A DNA stretch of 64,000 nt from Glandiceps talaboti (GCF_964340395.1 NC_135563.1:17052151-17116150), one strand, 5' to 3'. Shown: positions 1-18,420, counted from the first letter of the stretch. Numbers and translations: made by a program. Notes: generated by a model not told the origin, from the letters alone.

Positions 1-45
1 TGCACCCGCACATGTGGTTCTGATATACATTCATATATAATGTAA

Positions 46-5206
<5,161 letters not shown>

Positions 5207-6070
5207 ATTTTATAGCTGCATCAATGAGTTACAACACACTTAGCCGTCATTAAGATGATGCCTATTATGAAAAATTTCTTCCTGCCTTCGAAGAAAGTTG
5301 GCTCAAAATTTGATCACTTTAACGACTTTTAAAACTGCAGCATCATGTTACCATGGAAACCATGTAAAAGGTTTCAGTTTATCAGAAGAAAAAAAAATAA
5401 GGAACAAAATTTTTGTGAATTATGTTTCCACTATATTGAAGGCAGGTTTGAAAAACTTTAAACTTATTCGTTCTGGTATTTGGTGTCACTTATTATTAAG
5501 TATATCATTGCATCTAGAAATTTAGAGATACCAATATCCTGAATTTGTTTGACAAAAGGATGTTTAGACGATTTGTTTCTGAGTCAATTTTAATTTCACT
5601 GTCAGTTTGCAAAGAGCTGTGTTCAGGAACTTGCACAACCATCCTACAAAGTTAACTCCTCAAAACAAGTGAAAAAAAAAAAATGTTTATTTTAGTCCAA
5701 TCCCCCCAAAAAAAACATTTGCGTCCCCAGATAACCAAAAATGAGGTCTTGAACTGTACTGCCATCATATGTTGCCATGACAATGTGTTGTTGAAAGAAT
5801 GGTTTATTTGGTTGAAATTACAACAGTTTTTTACCCTCTAGTCAGGATAGATCTGAAATCAATCCATCACTGCCAATGTCGTCAGCCAGCAAATGATGTG
5901 TGTAGTAAAAACACGTCGATGGAAACTCCCCTATCAGTTGACATCCGGGATGTCCTTCTTCTTATGTAGGTAGTATTGATACCCTAAGCTGAATCATGGA
6001 AGAGAAAAAGCAGATGAAAAAATCTGCTGTTCGTTTCAGTTTCTGCTGATTTGTCATTCAAAGCATATGT

Positions 6071-6235
6071 GGCTGATAGTGTAATAATACTATCAGGAGG
6101 GTGATAAGATGGCTGATAAGGGTAATAATACTATCAGGAGGGTAATAATATGGCTGATAGGGTAATAATTGTATCAGAATGGTGATAAGATGGCTGATAA
6201 GGGTAATAATACTTACTAGAGGGTCAACAACACTT
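6071..6235 (+). repeat. 40-41-bp minisatellite, ~4 units
   Basis: Repeats of ggctgataagggtaataata plus ctatcaggagggtgataag start at 6071, 6111, 6152 and 6192. It lies about 0.9 kb past the eRF1 stop codon, probably within its 3' UTR. Confidence 0.88.
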
Positions 6236-6652
6236 GTGAAAGGGCAACATTATTTTGAAAAAGTCTCAAGAGGTTGGCAAAATCCAGCTAAGTGTGTTGT
6301 AACTTGTTGGTGCAGCATATGTAAATAGTATGACATGATATGCTCTATGAGCACAGGACTTTTTCAAATATTTATATCATGTTTGTTGCCATAGTACCAG
6401 GGTTTTACTCCAACTTTTCCTCTGTAGAGAGTTGTTAACACAAATTTTCAGGGCATTCTGAAATGTTTATTTTTGTACAAAACTTTTAAAAAAAATAACA
6501 AGTCTAAGATTTTTTTGTACCTGGGAGATTGTGGGTGGGGAACATAATTCGTTGGCTACCAATAATTAGTTCAACTTCTACAGTATTTTGTCACGTCCTT
6601 ATATGGAAGCAAGAATCTCATAGTGGACCCCCTAAGTAACTGGTAGTATGGC

Positions 6653-6658
6653 AATAAA
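6653..6658 (+). terminator. Candidate eRF1 polyadenylation signal (proximal)
   Basis: First AATAAA downstream of the eRF1 stop codon on the plus strand, about 1.45 kb after it. A second AATAAA at 7758-7763 would give a 2.6 kb 3' UTR. Which one is used cannot be told from sequence. Confidence 0.4.
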
Positions 6659-7128
6659 CATGAACATTGCACAAGATGACAAGTCTGGGTATTCACTGTA
6701 TGCTAGTTTTAGTGCAGGGAACACTATTGCAAGGTGGCTATTACCAATTTCCAGTTTCACCCAAAATGTATTTTAATAGTTGGTTGGATAAAGAAAGGAA
6801 AAAGGACCTTAGCTGAATTAGATGCTGAATTTTTGACTGGTGAGTAAATTTCAAAAAGGAGAAGTGAGACAGTACTTTGTCGTTTCAACACATCTTATAT
6901 CAGCTAAGATTGTACCAATCACCACCAGTTCTTTAGGTGACCAACATCATGTTCAAGGTAACTTATACAGTCCAAAGGGCGGCATTATGTTGTTGATGTT
7001 GGACTCTCTAAATTACTTGGACTATCCTGTTCACTTTTGTAGACAATGTGGTCAAAGTTTTGTATTTGCTGACATTGAAAAAATAATATATCTATGTTGG
7101 CTGAAACAAGTCTTCTGACAGTAGATCT

Positions 7129-7510
7129 TTTATATCCAAATTAGGATATTGCAAATTGTTTTATGCCCAAATATGGACATTACAATTTGTTTTATGCCCA
7201 AATATGCATATTGCCATTTATATATACCCAAATAAGGACATAGTAAATCCTTCATATCCAAATATGGTAGTAGATATCTGCATATCCAAATAATGGATAC
7301 AGTAGAACTCCAAGTAAGGTACTGGTAATAGTAGTAGAAGTCTTGCATATCCCAAAAGAGTGAAACCCTGCACACCCATAAGGAAATCCAACATGTGGTA
7401 GAACCTTGCATATCCAAATAAGGATATAGTAAAACCATGCATATCCAAATAAGGAAGTAGTAAAACCATGCATATCCAAATAAGGAAATGGCAGAATCCT
7501 GCATACTCAT
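7129..7510 (+). repeat. ~31-bp minisatellite (catatccaaataagga type)
   Basis: Degenerate tandem array. The last units are regular, with tatccaaat at 7411, 7442 and 7473 (period 31), and earlier units are diverged. Minus-strand open frames over it (GYAWFYY-type repeats) are artefacts of the repeat. Confidence 0.85.
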
Positions 7511-7757
7511 TTAGGACACTGATAACATGAAAAACAAGACACTAACAGTCACCTTCCTGTGTAAATCGTTTTTGAGTCTTGCCTCACCAGCCTGAAAGTG
7601 GCCAAGTTCATTATTCTCGATCAAAGGGTCTGCTAAACCCCAAATCTTTGCCATAAAATGTGACCACATGCATACAGTGAATGTTTCCAGACTTGTGTTT
7701 TTGTGCATTGACTTTTGCTACAGGTACAAAGACTAATGTATATGGACCATGGAATTC

Positions 7758-7763
7758 AATAAA
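7758..7763 (+). terminator. Candidate eRF1 polyadenylation signal (distal)
   Basis: AATAAA followed closely by a T/GT-rich stretch (gtttgtttttatgtctttgg), the arrangement expected of a functional cleavage site. It would place the 6071-6235 and 7129-7510 minisatellites inside the eRF1 3' UTR. Confidence 0.35.
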
Positions 7764-8682
7764 AAAGAAAGAAGTTTGTTTTTATGTCTTTGGACAAAGA
7801 TTTTTAATAGAAAACTTAATGTAAAACTTGTACTTTATTTCTTCATGAGAAGAACGTTTGAATTTTCAAGTTTTGCACAAATTTCCAGACAAGACAGCTG
7901 AGGAACTTGTAGTTAGTTCAAAAGTGACTCGCATGATCCACGTGACGGGTTTGTTCCCCTACCGATTGTAATTACATTGTGAACAATTTATGGCAGTGTA
8001 TAGCAAACCATGTTTTATTGTATGCAAGATTTGAGTAACTACTAGCTCAACATTTTTTTTGTAATATTTTTTCTTCTCAGGAGAAACATGATAGGTTAGT
8101 TAGAAATGAGAACAAATTGTGTTAGACTGCCACGAAAATCAAGTGTAGAGATTCCAACTGTAACCTTTGACCCAACTGGTAACCTTTCACCTCGGGTTTC
8201 AAATTTAGAAATTTATGCAAATCAGCATATTTCAATTGCAATATAAGGCTGCCATTGTATTAAATCGGTCTTGGTGCCTTCCTTACGGCACCTAGAGTGT
8301 CTTGTGTATATATGTTCATGTTTTTGTTTTGTTTCACAGCTCTTTGCAAATGGATTGGAAATTTTACCTACCTCATTTCTCTGCTTCCCCCAAAAGAGAA
8401 AATAGAAGTTTGATAGGGAAAGGATGATGAAGATAAAGATAAAGGGAAAGTGGTAATTTTTGCCAAAATTGTGGATACTAAGAAAAAATTAAAGGGTCTG
8501 TCACTTGAGGGCACTGTTTAAGGCATAGCTTAATACACTATACTTCCAATCATTCGCATTCATCATTTGTATTGATTCCTAAACTTTAAAGCTGATATCT
8601 TGTGTATCAGTTGCTTTCAGTCGCCAGTCTCCATAGTTCTTGCAACATTTGTTCAGTTGTCATAGCATTCACTAGTCAAAAA

Positions 8683-8884
8683 GAGATCTTGCAAACAGTC
8701 TGGCAGATGAGAATGTACCTTTTCAAAAGTACTTTGACCAATCACAACAAATATTACAAGCAGTCTAGCATATGGGAATCTACCTTTTTAAAAATACTTT
8801 AACCAATCACGGCAGATCTTACAAACAGTCTGGCATATGAGAATCTACCTTTCAAAAGTACTTTAACCAATCACAACCGTTCTT
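8683..8884 (+). repeat. 65-bp tandem repeat, 3 units
   Basis: Three copies with cagtct at 8696, 8761 and 8826. Each unit carries a conserved accaatcac block that resembles a CCAAT box. It lies between the eRF1 3' end and Not; no gene is visible here. Confidence 0.88.
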
Positions 8885-11088
8885 AGAAAAAGTTTGGTGC
8901 GTGTGAAAAGCATATGCCAGTCTCAATGAAGTACCAAAAGACACAGAAATTTGCATGTTTTTTACGCACCAATTTAGACACGGTCAAACTGCAGACACCC
9001 TTGATTCTCTGATATATATAATCTTCTGCAATGTAGATGTTTCATAAACATACAAAATGGTTTCCTGAGAACTGAAATGACAATATTAATACTGAAAATC
9101 ATCACTTTGAACAAAATGTCAGCAAAGGTGAAATTAGAACTACTGTTTGTATGTAACACACTATAACATCTTCAAAACTGCAGTTTCAAAGTACAAAAAT
9201 AATGACGCTTGTTGAAATCTTTGTTTAATCCCTCCATGATAGACAGCGAAAAATGAACCAAGTTTATGTCGCATGCAAAGTTACATTAATAAGATTAGTC
9301 AGAAACCACCATAATGGCCGAGTATTATCACAATCTCAAATATGCACATATTAGTATTTTGATACGAATACGAACTCTTGCACTTGGAGACCGGAAATAC
9401 ATGTACCCTCATCCAAGGAACTGCCTTCTTTTTATATCACTTTATATCCCCCAAAAAAGTTTCAATTGTAAATATATAAATCAACTTTATGCTTTACAGA
9501 AATATGTGGGTTGATATTATTTCCTTTGTTTCATTGCTTTTCCTTCATCTTGCTTTTTGCAGATTTATTTTTTTGTCTTCTGTACATTTTTTGACTTGAC
9601 AAGTCTTTACATTTCGTATTGCCTTACCAGCCAGGTGATGGTACCAATAAAATATCTAAATGCAATGAACAACTAAAAACACTGAAGTGGCCGTATGTTT
9701 ATTTTGAATCAAACATAATACACACATCTTAACTTTCACACATCGCCAACCCGAAAGGTGAGGTGAAGAAGTTGACCTTGGTCTGGTCAATGTTCGTAGG
9801 GTACCCTTCTAGTGATTGGGAGTTTCTAGCCTTTAGTTCTGCCAATTAGATCCAAACATTGGTATTGATTAATGCAGTGCCTTTACACAGATTTACTGTG
9901 GTGGTAGTGCATGTACATGGAATGGGAAACTACCAGTGCCTTTTAAATTATATAAGTGGTGGTAGTGGTGGGATCGAGTCCTTGCCACTTATTCTGGGAC
10001 ACGTGTTCCTTTCGGATCTCACATACCCATGTTTTTGTAATATTTGAACAGGAAGTATTGGGTCATGTTTTCGAGAAAGGAAATTGAGGGAGGGTCACAT
10101 TTTGTGGAAAAGACCAGACTTGACACCTCCCCTCCCCCTCCTAATCATTACTGAAGATTCCCTTCAGTGTTAATAATGTGTTTATACGTTAGTTATTTTT
10201 CGTTTCCAATCATAATGAGTTGGCGTGTCTCAGTTGTCCTTGTCAACCTATAATATTGTAGTATCAAAGTTGAAAATCTGTTTCCGTGATGTCTGAGAAA
10301 AGTCACCACTGAGGGCGTATTACCTGGGGAAAAACTTACTCGTCTCGGCTTTTCAATTTTCCATGTTTTGAAATGGCTGCCGACGGGACGAATTGGTTTC
10401 ATAACGTCTTCCGAGTTTTAAAAGATAATACTTTTGCACTCCACATCAACATCGAGAGTTAAAACTATCAAAAATAATACATGTTCATAAATAATATTTT
10501 ATTAAATTCAAATGATGATAAAGGAATCCAACACAAGTATTTAAATGACACTTTGTACATTAAAAAAAAAAACGTGTATATGGCGTGTGGGTCACTTTGA
10601 AAAGTTCAGACTTCAGGCTGAGTCAACTAGGCGCTGAAGTCAGTGGGGAGGGGGCGTCTTGATACGAAGTTCAACTTCGAAACGGCTACTTGAACCCCTC
10701 CCCTCAGTGAAAACATTATCACGACATTAGATCTTGTGTGTTTGATAATCTGGTATCACTAGACACTTACTCCGTGGTGATTTCAGTTCACTGTTATGAG
10801 TCTATTTTGTAATCTGGGTGATACAATATGTCTCGTGTAACAGTATTCTAGTTCTGAAATGTTGTGTTGCTACGGTTATCTTTGGATTGTCCAGATGATA
10901 GACGCCCTCAGTGTTCTGTGAAAGGTTTGCACAGTCTTTGTGATATCAGATCGTTCTGCTTTGTTTGAAACTTAGTAAATCTTGCCGATGTGTTTAAAAT
11001 CTTGTTCCTTAAAGTGATACAGCCTATAACCCCAACATCATTTTCATCTAAAGTCAGGGTATGAAATATACTTAAATTCAAACTAAGA

Positions 11089-11094
11089 TTTATT
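11089..11094 (-). terminator. Not: Candidate Not polyadenylation signal
   Basis: Plus-strand TTTATT (AATAAA on the minus strand) about 470 bp after the Not stop codon. Another candidate is at 10498-10503. Choice not testable here. Confidence 0.4.
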
Positions 11095-11311
11095 TAGGAG
11101 TGAATCAGCATATCAACTCGAATAGTGTCAATTGTTGAAAATACAGACAGAGCTTGAAATCGAGACTGTCGGTTTTTTCCAAATGTTAGAATCTCTAAAA
11201 TATCTCCAATCTAGTTGTAATAATGTAAGAATAAATATATATGAAATAAAAATTATTTTAAAAAGCAAAACGTTACAGACTTTGCCTCTCTGTACATGCA
11301 CCCATACCCAC

Positions 11312-11640
11312 CATGAAATGGACCATAGTGACAGAATATGATGATATTCGAATATTCAATTCATTGCTAACAACACTATGTCAATTTTATGATCATTGAC
11401 TAGTACTCATTTAGTAGGATCGTGAGCACAGCCCCTTCTTGAAATAGATCACATAATATGATAATAACCTTGCGTTGTTAACAGGACATGACAAAACAGC
11501 GTCCATTTCACTCATGTTCATTACTATTACACCTTTGAAACAAATCATCCCATGAAATAGATCACAGCATATGATGATAGTCATTGCTAACGGGACAAGA
11601 TAAAACAGTGGTGTCCATTTCATGATCACTACTACCACTA
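11312..11640 (-). repeat. Tandem triplication of the Not C-terminal coding end into the 3' flank
   Basis: Three related copies at about 11551-11640 (the true C-terminus and stop), 11438-11525 and 11312-11400. gaaatagatcac occurs at 11441 and 11554, giving a period of 113. Reading copy 2 on the minus strand gives EMDAVLSCPVNN against the true EMDTTVLSCPVSN. Copy 3 is more degraded. The extra copies follow the stop codon and would be 3' UTR. Confidence 0.85.
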
Positions 11641-14600
11641 CTGCAGATATCGTCATCAGTCTGTTCTAGCACTGTATCGTCTTCCCCGTTCTGTGACGTC
11701 AGTTCTGCCAGTTTTGCACGTTGTTGTTCAAGAGTCTGTTTCCTCCATTTGATACGTCGATTCTGAAACCATACTTTGACCTGCGCTTGGGTCAGATTGA
11801 GGGAAGACGCCAGAAAATATCGCTCACTTCCAACCATATACTGTTGTCTGGCAAATTCACATTCCAATTTTTCCAACTGTTCAGCCGTAAAGATAGTCCG
11901 TACTCGTTTCGGCTTGGGTTTTCCCCAACCGCATTTTGGGACCTCTCTCTTCGTCGTGTTTTCTACTCGGATAAAACAGAGTAAACTTATTAGACATGCA
12001 CACACATGCACGCAACTTGAACACATACATTTTTCAAATATGCCTATTTCCCTTATATACAATAGCCCGCAAGATGCGTCTTGTTGTTCAACCTTAATCA
12101 GTGGGTGCTGGCTGATAGACGTGCGCTACACGTCGTATCTTACAGGCTACCTGCAATCTCAGACCACTATAAAAATATAGTGGTCTGAGCTACAATCGAG
12201 ACCGGTATACCGGGGCAGAATCATGTAGTCTTACTCGGCAAACATCTCGTTAATACTCGGGCTGTGTAGTACTACATTTCATAGCCTGGTTTAACAAAAA
12301 GATTACCAGTATATACCCGTATGTTGCTTGAGCTTTTAATTATCTTAGCAGATTGTCGTGAACTCGAGAAACGTTCATTATTTTCGCGATTTTATTATTA
12401 TTTTCTTGAATACGTAAAAAAAAGTTTAGGGTCGGCGTGACAAACTAGGTGGAGTCGGGTAACCGGAACCAAACACTTTTTATAGGCCTTACGACGATTT
12501 TGAAATTGTAACCCCGAAGTCGAGTGTAATTTTGCATTTGGGAGAACGCATCGGTCTGGTAAAAATTATATCTTGACTCGCACAGCTTGTAAATTTCATA
12601 ACAATGTCACATTTCATAGTATGAAATGAAATCAACATCAAGTAGTAGGGCTACCTACTTTCATAAAACCAAACTAGAAATGTATTCTACTTTAAAGTGA
12701 ATACCAAGCTATGGCTAACTCAATTGTCAGAACAATACATTCAGCACGTTTTAGGTGTTCATATCATTTAATTTTTCAATTGATTCCAACAGGTGGTTAA
12801 ATTCACAATGTACCATTAAAATGATACAGTGAAATTAAACCAATGTAAGAAATCCGTGACAGTTTCGGTAATATGAGACCTTCACGTACACACAATTAAA
12901 AAACATCGAATCTTAATGTTTACACACTTTTCAAAGTTTTTTTTTGTTTTCAATGATCCATGATAAATATTGAATTATAAAAATGATGGATGGTCGAGTG
13001 GGAAAATATGTATCCGTACGGTGGTATTGATATCTATAATTGATATGGTTTGGTTCAATACATTAAAGTACATGCGATAATCATGATTTTAATAATGTAA
13101 TTGTATAAAATGACCCATTTATCGTGAGATCGAACATATTGTCTTGACTTTTGTCATTTCCCCTTTCACAATAGAGTGGTGCGTTTTGTATTATTCGTGA
13201 CTCACATTACAATACATGGCATTGCTTTTAGAGAGTTTTACGGTAAATGTAGTTTGTTATATTGATTCAAACTGGGTGAGAGTAATCTAGTAATTGACAA
13301 TCACGAGGATGTCTGAATAATTGTACGATTTTACTAACACAGAGTGTAACTTTTGCCAATACTTAGTTGAAAATGAACTGCAAATTTATATATTTCTGTG
13401 CACTGTAATACCCAAGGAGACCGATACGTTTAAAGATAGCAACTGCACTGTTTAACTTCGACACTTAGTATTAGCTTATTTGATTAGTTAACCTCACTGA
13501 CAACAAAACTGTTAGGTTACACTGGAATTAAATTAGGCATTCAATTGTAGAAAGAGCGCTCTGAAAAATGAGCGACGTGGTTTGCTTAATTTTGTAATTT
13601 TATCTTTCTCAGTCTTGTGTTTAAAAATTAACTAAGAACAGAAAGATGTGTCAAACCATGTAACGTGTCGGGGCAGCTTGGTGGTGTAACTGCATTATTT
13701 CATTATGTTTTATCGCGATCTTAGAAATAAGAAGGTCTAACTAAAAAGTTCGTGTTTATTGAATAAACCAGAACTTGTCACGTGCACCCTTTCAGTGTGG
13801 GAGTTGTGTACGTATAGAGACGAGTAGCTGAGATGACACATAAGGGTACCCACCATCAATTTTACAAACTATTGCATTCAAAGGTTCGAAATGGATTTCT
13901 TGGATATTACTGTAATAGTGGGACTTGAAAAAGCAAAGTTTCCACCCGTTACTGCAAGCCCACCGATAAACATATCAATCTGTTACAAACTCTCTTCCTT
14001 AACATTGAAAATAACCCCTTCCATATTACCAGTCAGGGATTCATCGGATGTGTTTTACTGAACTAGCCGAATTGACGCAACGTCTTGTAAAGAGAGGATG
14101 TGATAGAAGACAAAAACCAAATCCCAAGAGTCGGAACATTATCTTTGGAAAATTCTTCGGCGAAACAACATCGAAAAAATACTGCAGTACGTGTACCGAG
14201 TACCATCGGTAATAGATAGTTTTCATGTTCAAGTGAATGTTACAAACCGAATTATACGCGTACTTTGAAAATGTCCGTCGGGGTGCGAAACTAGTCGACG
14301 ATTCATGTCGTTGCTGTACTCACTTTTATTACTAGTCTATTAACTAACTGCTAAGTTTTCAAGTTATTTTTGTATTTATTATGTACAAGAGGGGTAAGTT
14401 TAGATTTCGAAAACTTGGTTCAGAAACACTTGCATTGGTGAATAACAGAAAACCGATTCATTTTAAATAAAGCTTAAATCTTCACATTCAGAGTATTATA
14501 GCATGATGAATAATCCTATTCAAACTCATTATTCGGTGATTATACAGTCCGTGGACTGGAGATACGAAAAAGGACGGAAAGTTCGGGAGATAAATAAACG

Positions 14601-15925
14601 TTTCAAGTTTCGTTTTCATCGTCCTTGTCATTTTAAACTTGACGCAGTTTTTTTTGTATCAATATTGTATTAGTGTTTACTGTGTTAATTTCAGGATAAA
14701 TCGCGACAGTAGCATTGTTATAAATTATAATATTGAAATGTACATTGTTCTACTGACTCTTGCTAAATCATCACTCGATATTGACATAATTCATCAAACA
14801 TTGGCATTACGTATATACAATTAAATGATATAATTTAGTATACAAAATAATGAGAAAACCACTGCCCCTAACTATATGCTAACAACGCCAGAAGACAGTG
14901 TTTTGTTCCATCGAAGGCATGCAAGGAAAATTTCTATGCCAGAATCATTTAATGGTGTTAACATTTTTCTGTAAGTACATTAACTCGAATTCAAAACTAC
15001 ACCACTTCAATAAGACATACATACAATAGAACGTGGTTCTCTATGAGGAGAAATACACAACCCACTTCTCTATCTCAATATACAGTTAAGATTTGTGCAA
15101 CCAGGTGATCTGGTATAATATCGGATATATAGATGCCAAATCACGTACCCTCACAATCATTAAAATCCTTTAATTGTCTCTCAATAGCCTATCAAACAAA
15201 AAGACACGTGGAATGCTCTTTCGAGTAAGTTGCTTAGAATAGAAACTGTTTTCTTGTCTTCAGCAAATCATTAATATGTGAGAATAACAAGGAAAATGTT
15301 TTCCCATTTCTATAAGCTTTAACTATATCTTTGTTTCGAAAACGAGAGCTAAACGTGACCCCCCCCCCCCGCGCTTGATTTCTAACCTTAAAATGTATGT
15401 CTTAGCTGACATATAATATTTTGAATAAATCATATTACCTGCTATATCAATCTCCGTACATGTACCGTCTTTGGGAAATAACATTTCGCTGTTTGAAATG
15501 TAGGCTCTCCGGCAGTCAACGTTGCAATGCTTTGGTGAATGTTTTAACCTTGATCTTGGCGTTGAAGTCGCAGGTGTCCAACCTGAGTCATACCGTGATT
15601 CTATCGAGCTTCGGAGATATTGTTGATCTATCGCCTGTATTTGTGGTGACGATGGCGTTAACATTTTATTGCTACCTCGAAGAATCGCCTCGATCGTGAA
15701 AGACTTCCCTCGGTCTTTCGTGTTCATGACGATGTTCGGCATCGGTACGGAGCCTGTGCGAATATGGTGGGGTGAGTACATCGTCGGTAAGTAGTGATAA
15801 AATGATGGTAGTTGAAGACGCAGTTGTTGTGGTGTCAGTGCTTTCGGAATTGGTGTATTCATCTTAAAAAAGTCAGTGTTCGTCTGTAATGAGTACACGG
15901 TGGAGTGTTGGTTTTTGAACAGCAC
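11562..15925 (-). CDS. Not: Not-class homeobox transcription factor (two coding exons)
   Basis: Notochord homeobox (NOTO/Xnot/floating head) orthologue, a nuclear DNA-binding regulator; in vertebrates it specifies notochord. Exon 1 is 15925-15439 and exon 2 is 11962-11562 (or 11965 if the upstream AG is used); both joins are phase 1 and keep frame. The product is 295 aa from the first Met, or 274 aa from Met22 at 15862. Residues 75-82 (SFTIEAIL) form an eh1-like, Groucho-binding type motif. The homeodomain is at residues ~180-239, with R5, F8, L16, F20, Q50, N51 and R53 all present (WFQNRRIKWRK), and the Not hallmarks QQYMVGSER and LTQAQVKVWFQNRRIKWRK. After it comes an acidic, Ser-rich tail ending SNDYHHML. 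Exon 1 is unusual only in lacking other known domains. It is transcribed divergently from SFXN5a. Class assignment rests on homeodomain residues recalled from vertebrate Not. Confidence 0.93.
11733..11912 (-). other. Not: Homeodomain of Not (60 codons)
   Basis: Sixty-codon homeodomain encoded in one exon. Helix 3 has Gln50 and Asn51 (WFQNRR), which predicts binding to TAAT-type core sites. Arm residues KRVRT and the helix 1-2 segment QQYMVGSER are the Not-type signature. Confidence 0.95.
12158..12189. repeat. Perfect 14-bp inverted repeat with 4-nt loop
   Basis: Arms 12158-12171 and 12176-12189 are exact reverse complements around AAAA. It lies in the Not intron. It could be a foldback or MITE end or a structured RNA element; no further evidence. 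Confidence 0.9.
12415..12490 (+). repeat. Dispersed repeat, copy 1
   Basis: Shares a diverged ~75-85 bp segment with 31475-31572 in the opposite orientation. Common blocks are gtttagggtc, ctaggtgg and gggtaaccggaaccaaac. This implies an interspersed repeat family in this genome. Type unknown: no internal pol III boxes seen. Confidence 0.75.
15359..15370 (+). repeat. Poly-C run (12 C)
   Basis: Homopolymer in the Not intron just downstream, in the minus-strand sense, of the exon 1 donor. Confidence 0.9.
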
Positions 15926-18104
15926 TCAATGAAAATACATACCTGGTCTATCACCTACGTGTTAATGCTCTTTTTCATAAGCCAATTGTGAGTAGTTATT
16001 CAACGCTCTCTCTTTTCAGTGAGAGAAAACGTGTCAATGTATACCATGAATAGGTTGGTGCGAATGTCTTTATGAAGCCTTTAAATAATTAAATACACAC
16101 ATTTTTCACAGCCTCGCCGTCAATTACACCGAACGAAAAAGTGATTTCCATTCGTTCGGTTTCCCGGGCAAAGTATTTTCCAATTATTGGTTCTTTAATT
16201 GGTTTATATTTGTTATCCTTCGTGTCAATCTTTCCCCTTTAATGAATTGATGATTTAAACATTATTATTAATTTAGCGCTTCAGTTGTCACAAATGATAA
16301 AAGGATCATGGGAAATGGGGTGTCAATATGGTAACTCGGAGTCTATGCTACGAGATGCCTATTTCTCCGCCTTCAAATATAGGGTTTTTGATCGTCATGA
16401 CCTATTGATGTTAGAGGATTCATTGAAACCTATCATTACGAGTCATTTATTGACGTCTATATTACAAATTGGTTCTCTCAGCTAAGGGAGGCCGTATTGC
16501 TGGCAGTACGGACCGCAACAACATTTACCAGTCAACTGCCGAGGCTTTCTTTCAAACAAAAACGAATTCGCTAACATGAATTGAAAAATCATTTCAACGC
16601 AAGATGGTACTCTGGTTTAATTTTGCCATATTTTGTTAAAGTAATATTGGATTGCACTAGGAGCCGTCTATATAATCCGTGATTTTTTAATAATATTGAA
16701 CAGGATTTCGGTTAAACATTGTGCGATGTAGGCTTATCTCTCTCTCTACTCGTATTCACCTGTAATGGCTTAATCAGTATTTGAATGGGTGGATGGCACA
16801 TTTGTTATGTTCTCCGCGTTCTCACCATATGTTAGCCAGCGGTTCATATATTGGCTTTCTTTCAAACAAACAAATTGCATGTAGCTGAAGTAATCTCATG
16901 ATGTGATATACACATGTTCACGATACACGATGCTATAACACGTGCATGTATTGTACATTTCATACTAGACATGTACATGAGACGTATACAACGAATTCGG
17001 AAAAATATACACTTCGGGTAAAACTTGATTTTGGGCTTGGCATCACACAGACCTTTTTGATAAACGCGGAAATGCTACGAGAACAAAAACTATCATATTT
17101 GGGCGTCTATTATAAATGAGATAATGATTGAATATGTACAGTAATTATGTTCCTGAATGTGTTAAAAATATTTTGATTGCCAAATTCGTATCTCAAACAC
17201 TACACTAACTCTTGTCTGCTTAATGTAATAATGTTGGCTACTCACTTAGAAACCTGGTGAATCGATGTACGAGGAATCCGCATACTCACCTCTGTGCGAC
17301 CTTAAAAATACAAAAAAAGAAAATACCACAATTCTAGAACTGAATGTGAGAATTATGTATCTAAAATCAGTAAAATAATGATTTGGGTATAAAATGAGGA
17401 AATGTAAATCATTTTTTTTCCTTTGGATATTATACGAATATCGTAAGTTTGTGGAGTCGCATTACTTTTTCGCTACGAGACCGTCATGACAAACATCCGA
17501 AGTGTTAATGATTTGGTAGGTCACCGCTAACCCTTCATTTTCCCGCCAAAACAACGAACAAAATCTTTGTCATTTTAATAGGTAACTTTTGTGTGACCAC
17601 GTTAACTGAAGTTTAGAACAGGGTGTAAGACATTAATATATTTGCAAATCTGGTAAAAATAACATTTTGATACAATGTGGTGTTACTTCCATGGTCACTC
17701 CTAGATTAACACATGGCTCGAATGTGTGAGGAAAAGGAGTTGAATACACACATAGAGGTGAATGTTGGTTTGGAATGTTGACAAATTATGCGACTATCAG
17801 AACATTGGTTATTGACGCCTGAATAATGTACTATCTCCGAGTCGGTGTACTATGCGATCATAATCGCTAAATGGTCCGAAAAAAAACGTCATCATCCGCA
17901 GACTTCACACGAAATTCGTGCAGGGTCATCATCGAAAATGAGGCGAGTTTTCCGTCCTGTGTGTGAATTTTTATTTTGCTTTGCAAATTTGGGTTCGTTG
18001 ACAGACAGAAGCCCAGTGGTACTACTGTGGGAGTGATGCATCGATGTGTTACCCTTTTGTTTTCTGTTATTGTAATTAGTGTGAATGTAATTTACGCAAG
18101 ACAA

Positions 18105-18420
18105 TCAGTTCAACATTAATTAACCACCGTCAACAACAAATTTGTGTCACACTTTAATTAGATTATGTTCATTAAGTGCCACTTGAATGAAAGTTTTTTT
18201 TTCACACGTTCTTTGTTCCCAAGGTGTTAGAAACAGTCAATTAACAGAGGCGAAAAGTACTTAATTAACAACAGGGCTCAAAATGTCTCCAATAACTGTG
18301 AAATTGGTAATTAGCCGTAACTTTGCACGAATGTACGTGCAACTGCATGTTGAAGGTGGCAATGAGAACCATTAATGCTTGTTGACAACAGCAGGTGTGC
18401 TAGCAGTTTTCAACAAAACT
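18105..18420. promoter_or_regulatory. Candidate enhancer: homeodomain-site cluster upstream of Not
   Basis: A 300-bp block with several TTAATTA/AATTA cores, a ccacttgaa block (NK2-type TCAAGTGG on the minus strand) and tcacac half-sites of T-box type. It lies about 2.2 kb upstream of the Not start codon. Motif matches of this size occur by chance in AT-rich DNA, so the call is tentative. Confidence 0.25.

Larger units (their letters stand above)
7800..11311. other. Intergenic region between eRF1 and Not 3' ends
   Basis: The two genes converge on this stretch. Apart from the 65-bp repeat at 8683-8884, a further AATAAA at 9646-9651 and a CTCF-like motif near 10306-10320, I see no coding exon or RNA gene. 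Short open frames (for example 9859-10047 and 10193-10402) look like chance. Confidence 0.6.
11963..15438 (-). other. Not: Not intron (3.5 kb)
   Basis: Single intron within the coding region, with donor CAG|GTAATA at 15438 and acceptor TAG at 11963. It contains a 14-bp-arm hairpin at 12158-12189, a dispersed repeat at 12415-12490 and a 12-C run at 15359-15370. The rest is AT-rich unique sequence with no exon that I could recognise. Confidence 0.75.

Noticed and set aside
7130-7510. 126-codon minus-strand frame with aromatic repeats, membrane-protein-like
   Set aside because: Coincides exactly with the 31-bp minisatellite, and three overlapping frames give similar repeats.
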